A stretch of DNA of 64,000 bases from Tritrichomonas musculus (Eukaryota > Parabasalia > Tritrichomonadida > Tritrichomonadidae): positions 7,998,001 through 8,062,000 of the forward strand of contig JAPFFF010000002.1 of assembly GCA_039105265.1 (NCBI GenBank), written 5' to 3'. The notes beneath the pieces were generated by a model. That model saw only the letters and a list, made by a program, of their open reading frames with translations. It searched no databases and was not told the origin of the DNA. The stretch's first letter is position 1, and each line of letters begins with the position of its first letter. Position numbers and translations under genes: made by a program. Of this stretch, positions 52,101 to 58,760 are shown piece by piece.

Positions 52101-53854
52101 AAGTTGTGGATGGTTATATCGCCTCTGAGATACCATGAGTACGGCTCGATGTTGAGGTCTTTGTCGAACATGATCTCTGGGTCATCTCGTTCACGAGTCG
52201 AGTACGTATAGCAATCACGGGCTTTGTTGTGAGTGAGCTCTGGACAGATGAACTTACCGTTGGAGTACGAGATGATGAAGTCGTTTAGGATGTTCCCTTG
52301 CCAGTCCATGATCAACAGACTTCGTAGATGGACCTTGAAGACGGAGGTGGTCTCGGATAGCTTGCTCCTCAGTGCACTCGGTAATGAGATCTTCATGATG
52401 ATGACTGGGTCTAGAACACTATCCGTTGAAGCTGGCTCGTAAGTGGTGATGTCGTTATGTTTGACGTAGTAGCTTGGGTATCCGGGTACAGTATCGAATT
52501 CACTGTCCCCAGGTTGAGTGGATTCCATTTCCTGGATCTTGTACGACAACAACGCTAAGGGACCTTTAACCGTATCTCGAAACGTCTTGCAAACACTGAT
52601 GCATGAGTTCAGAGAGATTGCTTCGTTAGATTCGTCTGGAATTGATATGTCAGGGTCAGTGCTCGAGCACCAATCGATAAGGGGTTGTAGACTGATATTT
52701 GACTCGCCCTTGACTGAGAATCCACTAGCCTTACGTATCTGCATAGCAGAGTTCGCTCCGTGAATCGCTCGGGGTATATACAACACGGCGTCGACGATTG
52801 GGACAAGTATCCGGGAACCTCTACACACGACGTAACGGTCTGTCAGTGACGGATGATCCAGTAACCACTCAACATCCATGCCGATCTCTTCTAACCTGTT
52901 GTTGATATTCGAGATGAATCCGCGTAGGGTTGATCGTTGATCGTGATCCCTCATCCACTGGATATCGTGATCGGTGAGCGTGAGTTGGTTATCCGGGTTG
53001 GAGATCGTGATTTGATTATCGTTGATGGTTACTTGGTTGAGGTTTCTTCGATCAATGATGCCGATGACGTTGTTGCTGTAAAGTACCTCGGTGTGGTCTT
53101 CGCAATCATTGAACCTTAATGCGGGATTCTCGTTGGTGAGTCTATGTCGTTGATACCAATCCATCTGTTCGAGATCGCCGAGCGTGATAGTGGTTCCGGG
53201 AATGACAACCTCAGCGTCAGTAGTTGGAGTGAGTTCGTGATTGACGACTACTACGTTGTATTCATTAGCGATGAGCTCTCGAGTGTTGTCTTCGACGTGA
53301 ATGCCGTCTGAATTGACGTTAACGGAAGAATCATGACTGTGAATCGATATCCCATCACTCCCGACGGATGTGGTAGTGAGCATGGTTACATCAATGATCG
53401 CAACGGTTCTACCATTCGAGTCTCTCACTTCAGTCCAATCGACACCGGTATCTGTATCACTGTTCCTGACGAAACGGAGTTGATCATGAGTGTTCTCGAA
53501 TAGGATACGATCGAGAGGTAGCATGCGCTCTATCTCCAGTGCTGTACGTCCGTCAAAGCTCCATGTTGAGGTGGTATCAATGTGGCGTCTGTTAGTGAAT
53601 CTTGCGTGCTCGGGTGTTGTGATTGATTGCATATGATCGCGTCTTCTGATGTAAACCACTTCACCGGTTGCTACACTAGTGATGAGAATGAGGTCGTTTC
53701 CGATCTGTTGAACGTGGAAGTCAACTCCATCCATCGCGAGCAGCTCTTCTTCAGTGTAGTCCGATAGTGATTCGAGTGTGTGATCTCCGAAGGCATGGGT
53801 AGTGGTCTCATGAGTCAGTCTAGTAACAGGACTCTCGAAATCGTCCAGTTCCAT
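49121..53854 (-). CDS. Giant fibre-like Polinton protein
   Basis: 1577 residues from ATG at 53854. Near the C terminus (about residues 1355-1415) a repeat resembling phage tail-fibre shaft motifs occurs (DDYATLGDLDGYARKDEIP, twice, with variants). A beta-rich head-like region with TINWNISTGEFTIKGF and a short C-terminal coiled coil (IEQLWSYITALESRLAALES) follow. The middle (about 600-960) is paralogous to the neighbouring 593-residue protein. A Cys/Trp module occurs twice inside (LIDWCSSTDPDI and KIVEWCDAEYVPI, each followed by a VCK-F-R-T segment). A Gly/Ala-rich hydrophobic stretch lies near residue 1010 (IALGVAGCVLGATGIGVAG). I infer an attachment or entry protein on the particle. Its length is unusual for a Polinton product. 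Confidence 0.75.
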   Translation of the reverse strand: MELDDFESPVTRLTHETTTHAFGDHTLESLSDYTEEELLAMDGVDFHVQQIGNDLILITSVATGEVVYIRRRDHMQSITTPEHARFTNRRHIDTTSTWSFDGRTALEIERMLPLDRILFENTHDQLRFVRNSDTDTGVDWTEVRDSNGRTVAIIDVTMLTTTSVGSDGISIHSHDSSVNVNSDGIHVEDNTRELIANEYNVVVVNHELTPTTDAEVVIPGTTITLGDLEQMDWYQRHRLTNENPALRFNDCEDHTEVLYSNNVIGIIDRRNLNQVTINDNQITISNPDNQLTLTDHDIQWMRDHDQRSTLRGFISNINNRLEEIGMDVEWLLDHPSLTDRYVVCRGSRILVPIVDAVLYIPRAIHGANSAMQIRKASGFSVKGESNISLQPLIDWCSSTDPDISIPDESNEAISLNSCISVCKTFRDTVKGPLALLSYKIQEMESTQPGDSEFDTVPGYPSYYVKHNDITTYEPASTDSVLDPVIIMKISLPSALRSKLSETTSVFKVHLRSLLIMDWQGNILNDFIISYSNGKFICPELTHNKARDCYTYSTRERDDPEIMFDKDLNIEPYSWYLRGDITIHNLLNDDALVARKPVIKCDIIDAENALRLQKSDVYYFYRPTMIGYDEHVKYNDSDLEYECECYKMVYKIPETYDLPTNLTFKFTEYCFGNRWSLTWDGSKWIGDDIQGRFQSKIISRCQKRDPKPDNYGSRGCIIAVKRDTLNSRAIPDNSKGLAYSLLHSCMRDEGGVYEPYIKFKDGSVVKGSDYSLSIGFSTADSSVKMDGYDLASVSCTIGNYSTSKLKIGDVEQIYLDLTLPGQELVNRLSFTFDDEGGVHRASTNDNGYADIKGALDTVDRVGYAWSMRSKNDSGRDITLYLRHDYTDPIDEVNWDPSTNAFEYIIKQQFYEVSPNPNAATTLYTDFNITSSKIITADNITTMRSDLNLVTNNVDVVTYDVKEVKSKVDALSSEMVDQQAKTKYLEKEVDKIDMKANVGIALGVAGCVLGATGIGVAGKALSFASKGVARELVNTVTKVTDVGADVVEDMAGALTDELPDIGADVFFGDMMSMPVGRAATTEMSNADRLNKIVEWCDAEYVPITEMSFTDELDDPSKVAMTLTSTMDVCKRFRHTMKPMIKTLATAVEDTIHESELVRDDVIDVFGKIDPIQLIAEDTITDGSIKARLLVRKISEYNDVDYEENVVTIKIVNGAISQYTGTDTFPTASMNGKVITIGNPLNVQVMSITIKENTAVRHLSFTTNDIAYRCDVDAMQKKIDSLHDQLEQNDRSLTTTLNEFPTVDEVNTALDKVATKTMVNDLQQYLEANYMSMDQVEAGYYDKMDCDNKFALKTSLGDYALKTDMPDDYATLGDLDGYARKDEIPTDYVKAATLDDYMLKSEMPDDYATMGDLDGYARKDEIPSIDVDNVRAYDDLSYCSTDKTSLTIGVTGTLKLPSILPFTEGAHIVVDAVFDDGAEHLDFIFKTNSSASDTHTMIYNVNGTEAVLRSQDYTINWNISTGEFTIKGFVKHKGKNPSEYRNLRADTGDHHDSLALNSQIEQLWSYITALESRLAALESI

Positions 53855-55601
53855 CTCGCATCGCCAGTTCTAAAGAATCGGCGTTCTCGACTGTGTGATC
53901 GACAATGGTGTTATCTCGATGTTCTCTCCATCTACGTCGTAACTCGCGAACGGAGTCGGTGATGGTATGTATCGATTGGATTATGGTACGAACGCCTTCA
54001 ACCATTTCCGGTACTCGATCGAGGGTCAACCCGCCAGCGATGATGGTCGTGGTTGCATTACCTATCTGGGTCAACGAATTCAATGCGTTGAGTACTAGAT
54101 CTGTGGCGGTCAATGAAGCTGTCGCAGCAGGGATCTCCGTCTGTGTTGGGATGAATCGTTTGAGTACCTGACCAGCAGCACTCGTGTCCATGTCGAGGAG
54201 GAACTTGCCACTAATAGGTGGTTTGCCGCCAGGATAATCATCGTCGGGGCCACCCATACCTGGGAACGTGAAGTCTTCGGTTCGATACGTGTTGATGTTC
54301 ATGTTCTCCCCAGTGATGGATAGAGTCGAGAGGGCTTTGACCATACTAACAGCTCCGGTGAGTATGTTGAGGATATCACCAGCGATCGCCAAGCCTTTAC
54401 GAATGGAATCGGTGTATTCGTTATACGCGGCTTGTAACCGAAGTTGCTCTTGAATCCCATTGATGATGGCTCTCAACGTTGAGTAATCATAAGCGAGTAC
54501 GTCAACGATACCACCGACGACGTTCAGATCTCGACGCATAGTCATGATGTTATCAGCCCAGATGATCTTCGATGAGTAGATGTTGTTATCAGTGGTGATG
54601 GTAGTACAGTTTCGTGGATCGGGTTTGACCTCATAGAACTGTTGGACGATCATGACGTCGAAAGGGTTGTACGTCTCATTGGCGTTCTCAGGCTTCTGTT
54701 CGAAGTACTCCTTCTCGATGTAGATGTGGATGTTCTTCTGGTTTGATGATTCCGGAATGGACTTGTTTGAATGCTTGACCTCACGGATGTAGTTGAATGA
54801 CTCGATGACGGGGTTGTCGTTCCAGGTGTGAAGGTAATGGAGGTTGATAGGGCTGATCGGATGTAGATCCCACCTCAACGATGTTACATGTCCGTTGATG
54901 TTGATATCGGCTAGTACGTAGAGGAGGTCCTTGGAGGACACATCGCTACTAACTTTGACCGCGAACTGTTGAACGTCGAGGCCGTCGTACTGTGGTGCTG
55001 AATCCAACTTAATGTCGGTGAGTTCGATGACGGCTCCATCCTTATACACCACCCTCCAATTGGTTACGTAGTCGGATAGAGCAGTGGCGTAGTTCTTGGG
55101 AAGGTCATCACCGACAATACACCTAAGCCACTTCGCGATGTAATCGCTGTGAGGGACGACTATAGCAGGACTTCCGTTGTTGTTGGTCTTAGACGATAGC
55201 TTCGCGATTGAGCGATTCACGACGTTGTTCCCGGTCCATGATGTTCCATCCCAGGTGAGAGCCCAGGTGTGTCCGAAAAGGTAGTCTCTGAACTCGAACT
55301 CCAACTGTAATGGGATGTCGTAGTCGGGATCGATGACCCAAATCATTTCGTAGTACCTCTCTGACTGAGTGATTGACGATGGCTTGTAGAGGTAAAGCTG
55401 GTCGGATTCTTTGAGCTCGAAGTACGTTTCGGGTTTATTGTTCTGGACTATGTCATCGATCTCTTTCTTAGTGTAGACACAGTTGATGCGAACGTTATCG
55501 GGACTGTAGTCTCGGGTGATTCGTAGTTCATCGTCAATGACACCGATTTCGTACCCACGATCCTTCAGGGCCAACGCTTGCACGGCTAATGGGGCAATCA
55601 T
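53820..55601 (-). CDS. Fibre-associated Polinton protein, paralog of the giant protein's middle
   Basis: 593 residues from ATG at 55601. It shares blocks with the 1577-residue neighbour: YLFGHTWALTWDGTSWTG against YCFGNRWSLTWDGSKWIG, and QQFYEVKPDP against QQFYEVSPNP. It also has SSKIIWADNIMTMRRDLNVV against SSKIITADNITTMRSDLNLV. A hydrophobic segment LAIAGDILNILTGAVSMV lies near residue 400. The C-terminal part has a helical region with RRRWREHRDN. Its end overlaps the start of the giant gene by 35 bp in another frame, so the two are probably expressed together. A joint structural complex on the particle is inferred. Confidence 0.72.
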   Translation of the reverse strand: MIAPLAVQALALKDRGYEIGVIDDELRITRDYSPDNVRINCVYTKKEIDDIVQNNKPETYFELKESDQLYLYKPSSITQSERYYEMIWVIDPDYDIPLQLEFEFRDYLFGHTWALTWDGTSWTGNNVVNRSIAKLSSKTNNNGSPAIVVPHSDYIAKWLRCIVGDDLPKNYATALSDYVTNWRVVYKDGAVIELTDIKLDSAPQYDGLDVQQFAVKVSSDVSSKDLLYVLADININGHVTSLRWDLHPISPINLHYLHTWNDNPVIESFNYIREVKHSNKSIPESSNQKNIHIYIEKEYFEQKPENANETYNPFDVMIVQQFYEVKPDPRNCTTITTDNNIYSSKIIWADNIMTMRRDLNVVGGIVDVLAYDYSTLRAIINGIQEQLRLQAAYNEYTDSIRKGLAIAGDILNILTGAVSMVKALSTLSITGENMNINTYRTEDFTFPGMGGPDDDYPGGKPPISGKFLLDMDTSAAGQVLKRFIPTQTEIPAATASLTATDLVLNALNSLTQIGNATTTIIAGGLTLDRVPEMVEGVRTIIQSIHTITDSVRELRRRWREHRDNTIVDHTVENADSLELAMRDGTGRFRESCY

Positions 55602-55618
55602 CTTTTAATCGCCGTAAA

Positions 55619-56371
55619 ATGATTTTATCCCTGCAGAGCACTGGTCCGGACTACAATCATTTACGAGCTAACGTTCAGATACCGTGGAACTGCGAGTACG
55701 TTGAGTACTATGTCGAGTCGATTAACGTTAGAGACATCTGTGTCGTGACCGATGAAGACTATATCGAATACTATTACGAAGACGGTCATGGATTTGCCCA
55801 CGACACGTATAGATATCAATTCAAGAACTCTTATCACGTAAAGCCAGAGCAATTCAGAAACATATTCGAACATGTCGATCCGTTATTAGGTCAGGTCATG
55901 ACGGTCGCTGTCGACTCGACCTTTAGACTACAGCTGCAAATGAACCTGAACGTGCATTTCGAGGAAATAACTCGTTTAGCAGGGTTGGTTACTGGGTTGC
56001 AGCACGAAGACGGTAGCGAAATCTATGACGCGGGAGATACCATCACGTTCGAGAGACCCGTGAAATCCTTGTACGACAAACTCTACCTGGTTTCGAAGCA
56101 AGGTCAGTCAATTCAGTCCAGCGTCGAGGGTCGTGAATACACTCCATCGATCATAGCCAGCATCGATTATCCGATAAGGGAGGGGACACCCATCTTATAC
56201 AACTTCGAGATGTACGGTAAGCCGATCAAGAACATCGTGAACATAGATTCGTTCAAGCAAATCGAGTTGGAGCTCGTTGACTTCCAGTATCAACCGGTTA
56301 AGCTGATGAGCCCCATGTTCGTTACCATCAAGGTCAACCCGGCTGATACCCCAAAAATGAAACTACATTAG
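55619..56371 (+). CDS. Likely penton (minor capsid) protein of the Polinton
   Basis: 250 residues when started at the ATG in GTAAAATG. A longer form from 55589 would overlap the divergent gene's start, so I prefer 55619. Size and beta-strand pattern fit single-jelly-roll penton proteins that fill the capsid's five-fold vertices. The ending KQIELELVDFQYQPVKLMSP, then MFVTIKV, looks like the last jelly-roll strands, as in other Polinton minor capsid proteins. It is divergent from the 593-residue fibre-associated gene with only 17 bp between the start codons, so both must share a tiny promoter. Confidence 0.65.
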   Translation: MILSLQSTGPDYNHLRANVQIPWNCEYVEYYVESINVRDICVVTDEDYIEYYYEDGHGFAHDTYRYQFKNSYHVKPEQFRNIFEHVDPLLGQVMTVAVDSTFRLQLQMNLNVHFEEITRLAGLVTGLQHEDGSEIYDAGDTITFERPVKSLYDKLYLVSKQGQSIQSSVEGREYTPSIIASIDYPIREGTPILYNFEMYGKPIKNIVNIDSFKQIELELVDFQYQPVKLMSPMFVTIKVNPADTPKMKLH

Positions 56372-56374
56372 GGA

Positions 56375-56617
56375 TTACTCGTTGACGTTGTTTTTGGCAT
56401 CGAGTTCTGCTTTGAGGGCTCTGAGTTCGAGCAACTCTTTCTTCTTACGCTCACGGTAGGCTTTCTGTTGAGCACGTCTGGCGAGGATACGTTCTTCATC
56501 GGTGGCATACTTGCGCTTACGTCCACGGTTGGATTTAGGCGCTGGGGCGGTGATCTCGTTAAGGAGGTCGGTTGAGGAGGATGGTTTGATGACGTCTGTC
56601 TCGGTGGTGATACTCAT
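56375..56617 (-). CDS. Yap/AP-1-like bZIP protein of the Polinton
   Basis: 80 residues, with ATG in TTAAATG behind ATATTTTTCTTTCACA. Residues 31-36 (RGRKRK) look like an AT-hook-type basic patch. Residues 46-65 (ARRAQQKAYRERKKKELLEL) match the basic region of fungal Yap and AP-1 bZIP factors, whose core is Q-N-R-x-A-Q-R-A-F-R-E-R-K. A short zipper follows (LELRALKAELDAKN), only about two heptads. bZIP proteins bind DNA as dimers and control transcription. I infer a regulator of the element's own or host genes, acting in the nucleus. The zipper is shorter than usual, so it might need a partner. It is convergent with the penton gene, 3 bp apart. Confidence 0.65.
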   Translation of the reverse strand: MSITTETDVIKPSSSTDLLNEITAPAPKSNRGRKRKYATDEERILARRAQQKAYRERKKKELLELRALKAELDAKNNVNE

Positions 56618-56652
56618 TTAATGTGAAAGAAAAATATTGGTACTGATGTCGT

Positions 56653-57246
56653 TTAGAGATCGTGTTGGCGTTTGAATTTCGAGTACATTATCGCAACCAC
56701 TTTGTTGTCGACATCGCGTGTATTGACATACTTATTCCCGGACTTGGTCTCACAGATGTGTAGTATTCGATACTCGATGCCGGTCCAGAAGTAAAACACG
56801 TCGTCATGGAAGTAGTAGTTCTCGAATTCGTGATGACCGTTGGTCGTATCATAGAAGTCGACGACCATAGCATCTTCAGGCAACTCGTCAACGTATTCGT
56901 ATTTGACATTACCTTTGTGACCCGTTCTGTTAAGTTGATTCTCGGTTGGAGTAACCCAGCGTAGATTCGTTGAGTGATAGTCTGTTCGATCGCGGTTGCG
57001 GTGATCTACCTGAGTCATGTGTTCAGGGTCATCGTTATCGACCCATTGTTTCGCGATGACACGATGCTTTAGATATTTCTTGCCGTTAAGAGCGATACAT
57101 GGGTAGCCGTTAGTGCCAATTGATTCAGAAACGACGTGTCCGTTAGACTTTCGACGAATTGGATATGGATATTCGACGCAGATCTCGTAGTCGTCATCGG
57201 CGACCAAGGTCTCCCAGCTTGCTTGCTCATCAATTACTGTAGCCAT
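56653..57246 (-). CDS. HNH_3-type endonuclease of the Polinton
   Basis: 197 residues from ATG at 57246; the frame extends upstream but the HNH protein proper starts here (MATVIDEQASWETL). The N-terminal part (ICVEYPYPIRRKSNGHVVSE) resembles the NUMOD4 helper of homing endonucleases. The nuclease core is HRVIAKQWVDND (61-72), QVDHRNRDRTDYHSTNLRWV (79-98) and TPTENQ, the standard HNH_3 layout with metal-binding His/Asp and Asn. The C-terminal 90 residues are extra and rich in Tyr/Phe/Asp. HNH_3 enzymes cut DNA in phages, giant viruses and selfish introns. Its role here could be genome processing or homing. The gene belongs to the leftward block. Confidence 0.82.
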   Translation of the reverse strand: MATVIDEQASWETLVADDDYEICVEYPYPIRRKSNGHVVSESIGTNGYPCIALNGKKYLKHRVIAKQWVDNDDPEHMTQVDHRNRDRTDYHSTNLRWVTPTENQLNRTGHKGNVKYEYVDELPEDAMVVDFYDTTNGHHEFENYYFHDDVFYFWTGIEYRILHICETKSGNKYVNTRDVDNKVVAIMYSKFKRQHDL

Positions 57247-57278
57247 GTTTGAATTCGTGATAAAAAGTTGGATTAGAA

Positions 57279-57509
57279 TTAGTTTGACGTGAATTCGGAT
57301 ACGACTGATTCGATCATGATTTCTCGTTCCGCGGAATTCCGCGGTACCCATTTTCGTGTACGATATGATGCTCCATGATCACCGCTATCGATTGGTGAAG
57401 GAACGAAGTCAATCGGTTGAGTATTCGTCCGCATAGCGGGGTACGAAGTATCGAGATATGATCCTCGGAAGCTGGGTACCATTTCGAGGAATCTCGAAGG
57501 TGAAATCAT
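57279..57509 (-). CDS. Possible small Polinton gene
   Basis: 76 codons from ATG at 57509, Ser/Pro/Arg-rich, no recognised domain, ending SAEREIMIESVVSEFTSN. It lies just upstream of the HNH gene in the same direction. There is no clear start-site word except a GGTCAA repeat. It may be a leader or a chance frame. Confidence 0.25.
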   Translation of the reverse strand: MISPSRFLEMVPSFRGSYLDTSYPAMRTNTQPIDFVPSPIDSGDHGASYRTRKWVPRNSAEREIMIESVVSEFTSN

Positions 57510-57683
57510 TTGACCTTGGCGGTTAAGGCGAATCAAATTGACCTTCCAACCGCTATAAACGATATCCCGAATCTATCGTCAAAACCGCTCTAAGTGCCTC
57601 CTATCGCGAGATACCTGCATTCGCGGCTAGACCCATTACGAAGATGTACCCAAAGGGACCTAGATTTATGTCTGATCAGATAC

Positions 57684-57735
57684 GGCTCAGTGGCAAGGCG
57701 TTTCCACGGTAATCCGGAGTACCTGGTTCGATTCT
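57684..57735 (+). other. tRNA-like Pol III A-box and B-box
   Basis: GGCTCAGTGG (about 57684-57693) resembles a tRNA D-arm/A-box. GGTTCGATTC (about 57725-57734) matches the B-box consensus. The spacing of about 40 bp is normal for a tRNA. A TTCTTTT run follows near 57747. The acceptor and T stems do not pair properly, so it is not a working tRNA. It could be a tRNA relic or a Pol III promoter for a small RNA. Confidence 0.35.
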
Positions 57736-57811
57736 GCTACGGGCCGTTCTTTTATTCGAATAATTCTTCGTCTTCTTCTAAGAGATTCCGTATATGATCT
57801 CGTCTCTAGAT

Positions 57812-57987
57812 GATGTTCGCTAATGCGTTCTGGTCGCGCGAAGTTGAAAGAAGAGCTATTGTGGTTCCACATCTAGGTGATGTTCGCTAACGCGTTCCGG
57901 TCATGCTAGGTTGAAAGAAGAGCCATAATACTCCGTACTTCCGAGATGTTCGCTAACGCGTTCCGGTCGTGCTAGGGTGAAAGAAAG
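57812..57987. repeat. Three tandem repeats of 66-67 bp
   Basis: Units start at 57812, 57879 and 57945. Each carries the core GATGTTCGCTAACGCGTTCC followed by GGTC and, about 10 bp later, GTTGAAAGAA (first unit with small changes, third with GGTGAAAGAA). The rest of each unit is more variable. Iterated cores of this kind are typical of replication origins, packaging signals and factor-binding arrays. Confidence 0.8.
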
Positions 57988-58017
57988 GTCGTATACGGAA
58001 CTCTCTTTCTGCTCCAA

Positions 58018-58073
58018 TCCCAGGTGGAGATATCTTCACAGTCCGATTGAATGCACTACATCTCCGCCTGGGA
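58018..58073. other. Hairpin with a 14-bp stem
   Basis: TCCCAGGTGGAGAT (58018-58031) pairs with ATCTCCGCCTGGGA (58060-58073), with a single A-to-G difference that would still pair as G-U in RNA. The loop is 28 nt. It stands between the tandem repeats and the end of the next minus-strand gene, so it could be a transcript end or part of the hub signal. Confidence 0.65.
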
Positions 58074-58111
58074 ACGGTTTTTGCTCCCTTTTTGCTCAAA
58101 AATAGATCAGA

Positions 58112-58527
58112 TCACTCGTCTTGGGAGTCCAGTTCACGGAAGTCGTTGATGGAATGAACTCCCCTGAGAACGTCGTGTGCTTTGGTGTATATCGTTTCAT
58201 ATCTCTTCAACTCAGATCTGAGACAGAGCTTGTCGATGTAGTAATCGTAGTAGGTCTTATCTTCGAATTGCTTCGGAGTCAGGTCAACGGTCATCAACAT
58301 TGGGTCTCGGTAGACGGTTCGATAACGACTCTCTCTGACGGTGATGTAAGGGACTTTCCCGAACAAATCAATCAACTGGGCATATCGAGAACGGTGGATC
58401 CGTATTTGACTTGCAATGGACGAACGCTGATACCGAATTCATTTGGGTAGATCTTGCTGTCGAGGTAGACGTAGAGTTTGGTGCTGTCTTTGGGTTGAAC
58501 TGTTTCGACGAACTGCTTGAGGGACAT
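58112..58527 (-). pseudogene. Small Polinton gene, looks broken (about one break)
   Basis: From ATG at 58527 (MSLKQFVETVQPKDSTKLYV) coding-type sequence continues to 58112, and the later part reads EDKTYYDYYIDKLCLRSELK. The region behaves as one small gene of the leftward block but is not open throughout. I recognise no domain. Confidence 0.5.
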
Positions 58528-58550
58528 GTGTTTGTGGTGGCGTAAAAGAA

Positions 58551-58736
58551 TTAGTTTGGAAGCAATTCGGTAATGAGATAGAGTTCGCCGTCCAACAAGA
58601 CAGCTTCTTCACCGTAACCGTTGTACCATTCATCGAGAACGAGACCTGTTGTCGTGTCGATCACTTGGTGAGGTTCAGTAATAGAGATCTCGTACTTGCC
58701 ATCGAATCCGGGGATGCTTACGAAGGTGGGTTCCAT
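58551..58736 (-). CDS. NUMOD4-like peptide of the Polinton
   Basis: 61 residues from ATG at 58736. VSIPGFDGKYEIS is close to the NUMOD4 signature (W-x-x-IPG-x-x-G-x-YEIS), which normally stands in front of HNH homing nucleases and aids DNA recognition. The remainder (TTGLVLDEWYNGYGEEAVLL) is unassigned. Here it is a separate short gene about 1.3 kb from the HNH gene. A TCTTTTTGTGCC word precedes the start. It may supply DNA-binding in trans, or be a remnant. Confidence 0.5.
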   Translation of the reverse strand: MEPTFVSIPGFDGKYEISITEPHQVIDTTTGLVLDEWYNGYGEEAVLLDGELYLITELLPN

Positions 58737-58760
58737 TTCGTTGGCACAAAAAGAATTGGT

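Larger units (their letters stand above)
57510..58111. other. Gene-free hub of the Polinton
   Basis: A 600-bp stretch without a convincing gene inside an otherwise packed element. It holds tRNA-like A/B boxes, three tandem repeats and a 14-bp-stem hairpin, each listed separately. Candidates for its role are a replication or packaging signal, a transcription control region, or an untranslated RNA. Confidence 0.6.

Noticed and set aside
57684-57747. A complete tRNA gene in the Polinton hub
   Set aside because: A- and B-box words are present but the acceptor and T stems do not pair, so I list only the boxes.
57812-57987. A CRISPR-like array
   Set aside because: Only three units, whole units are similar without unique spacers, and the setting is eukaryotic.
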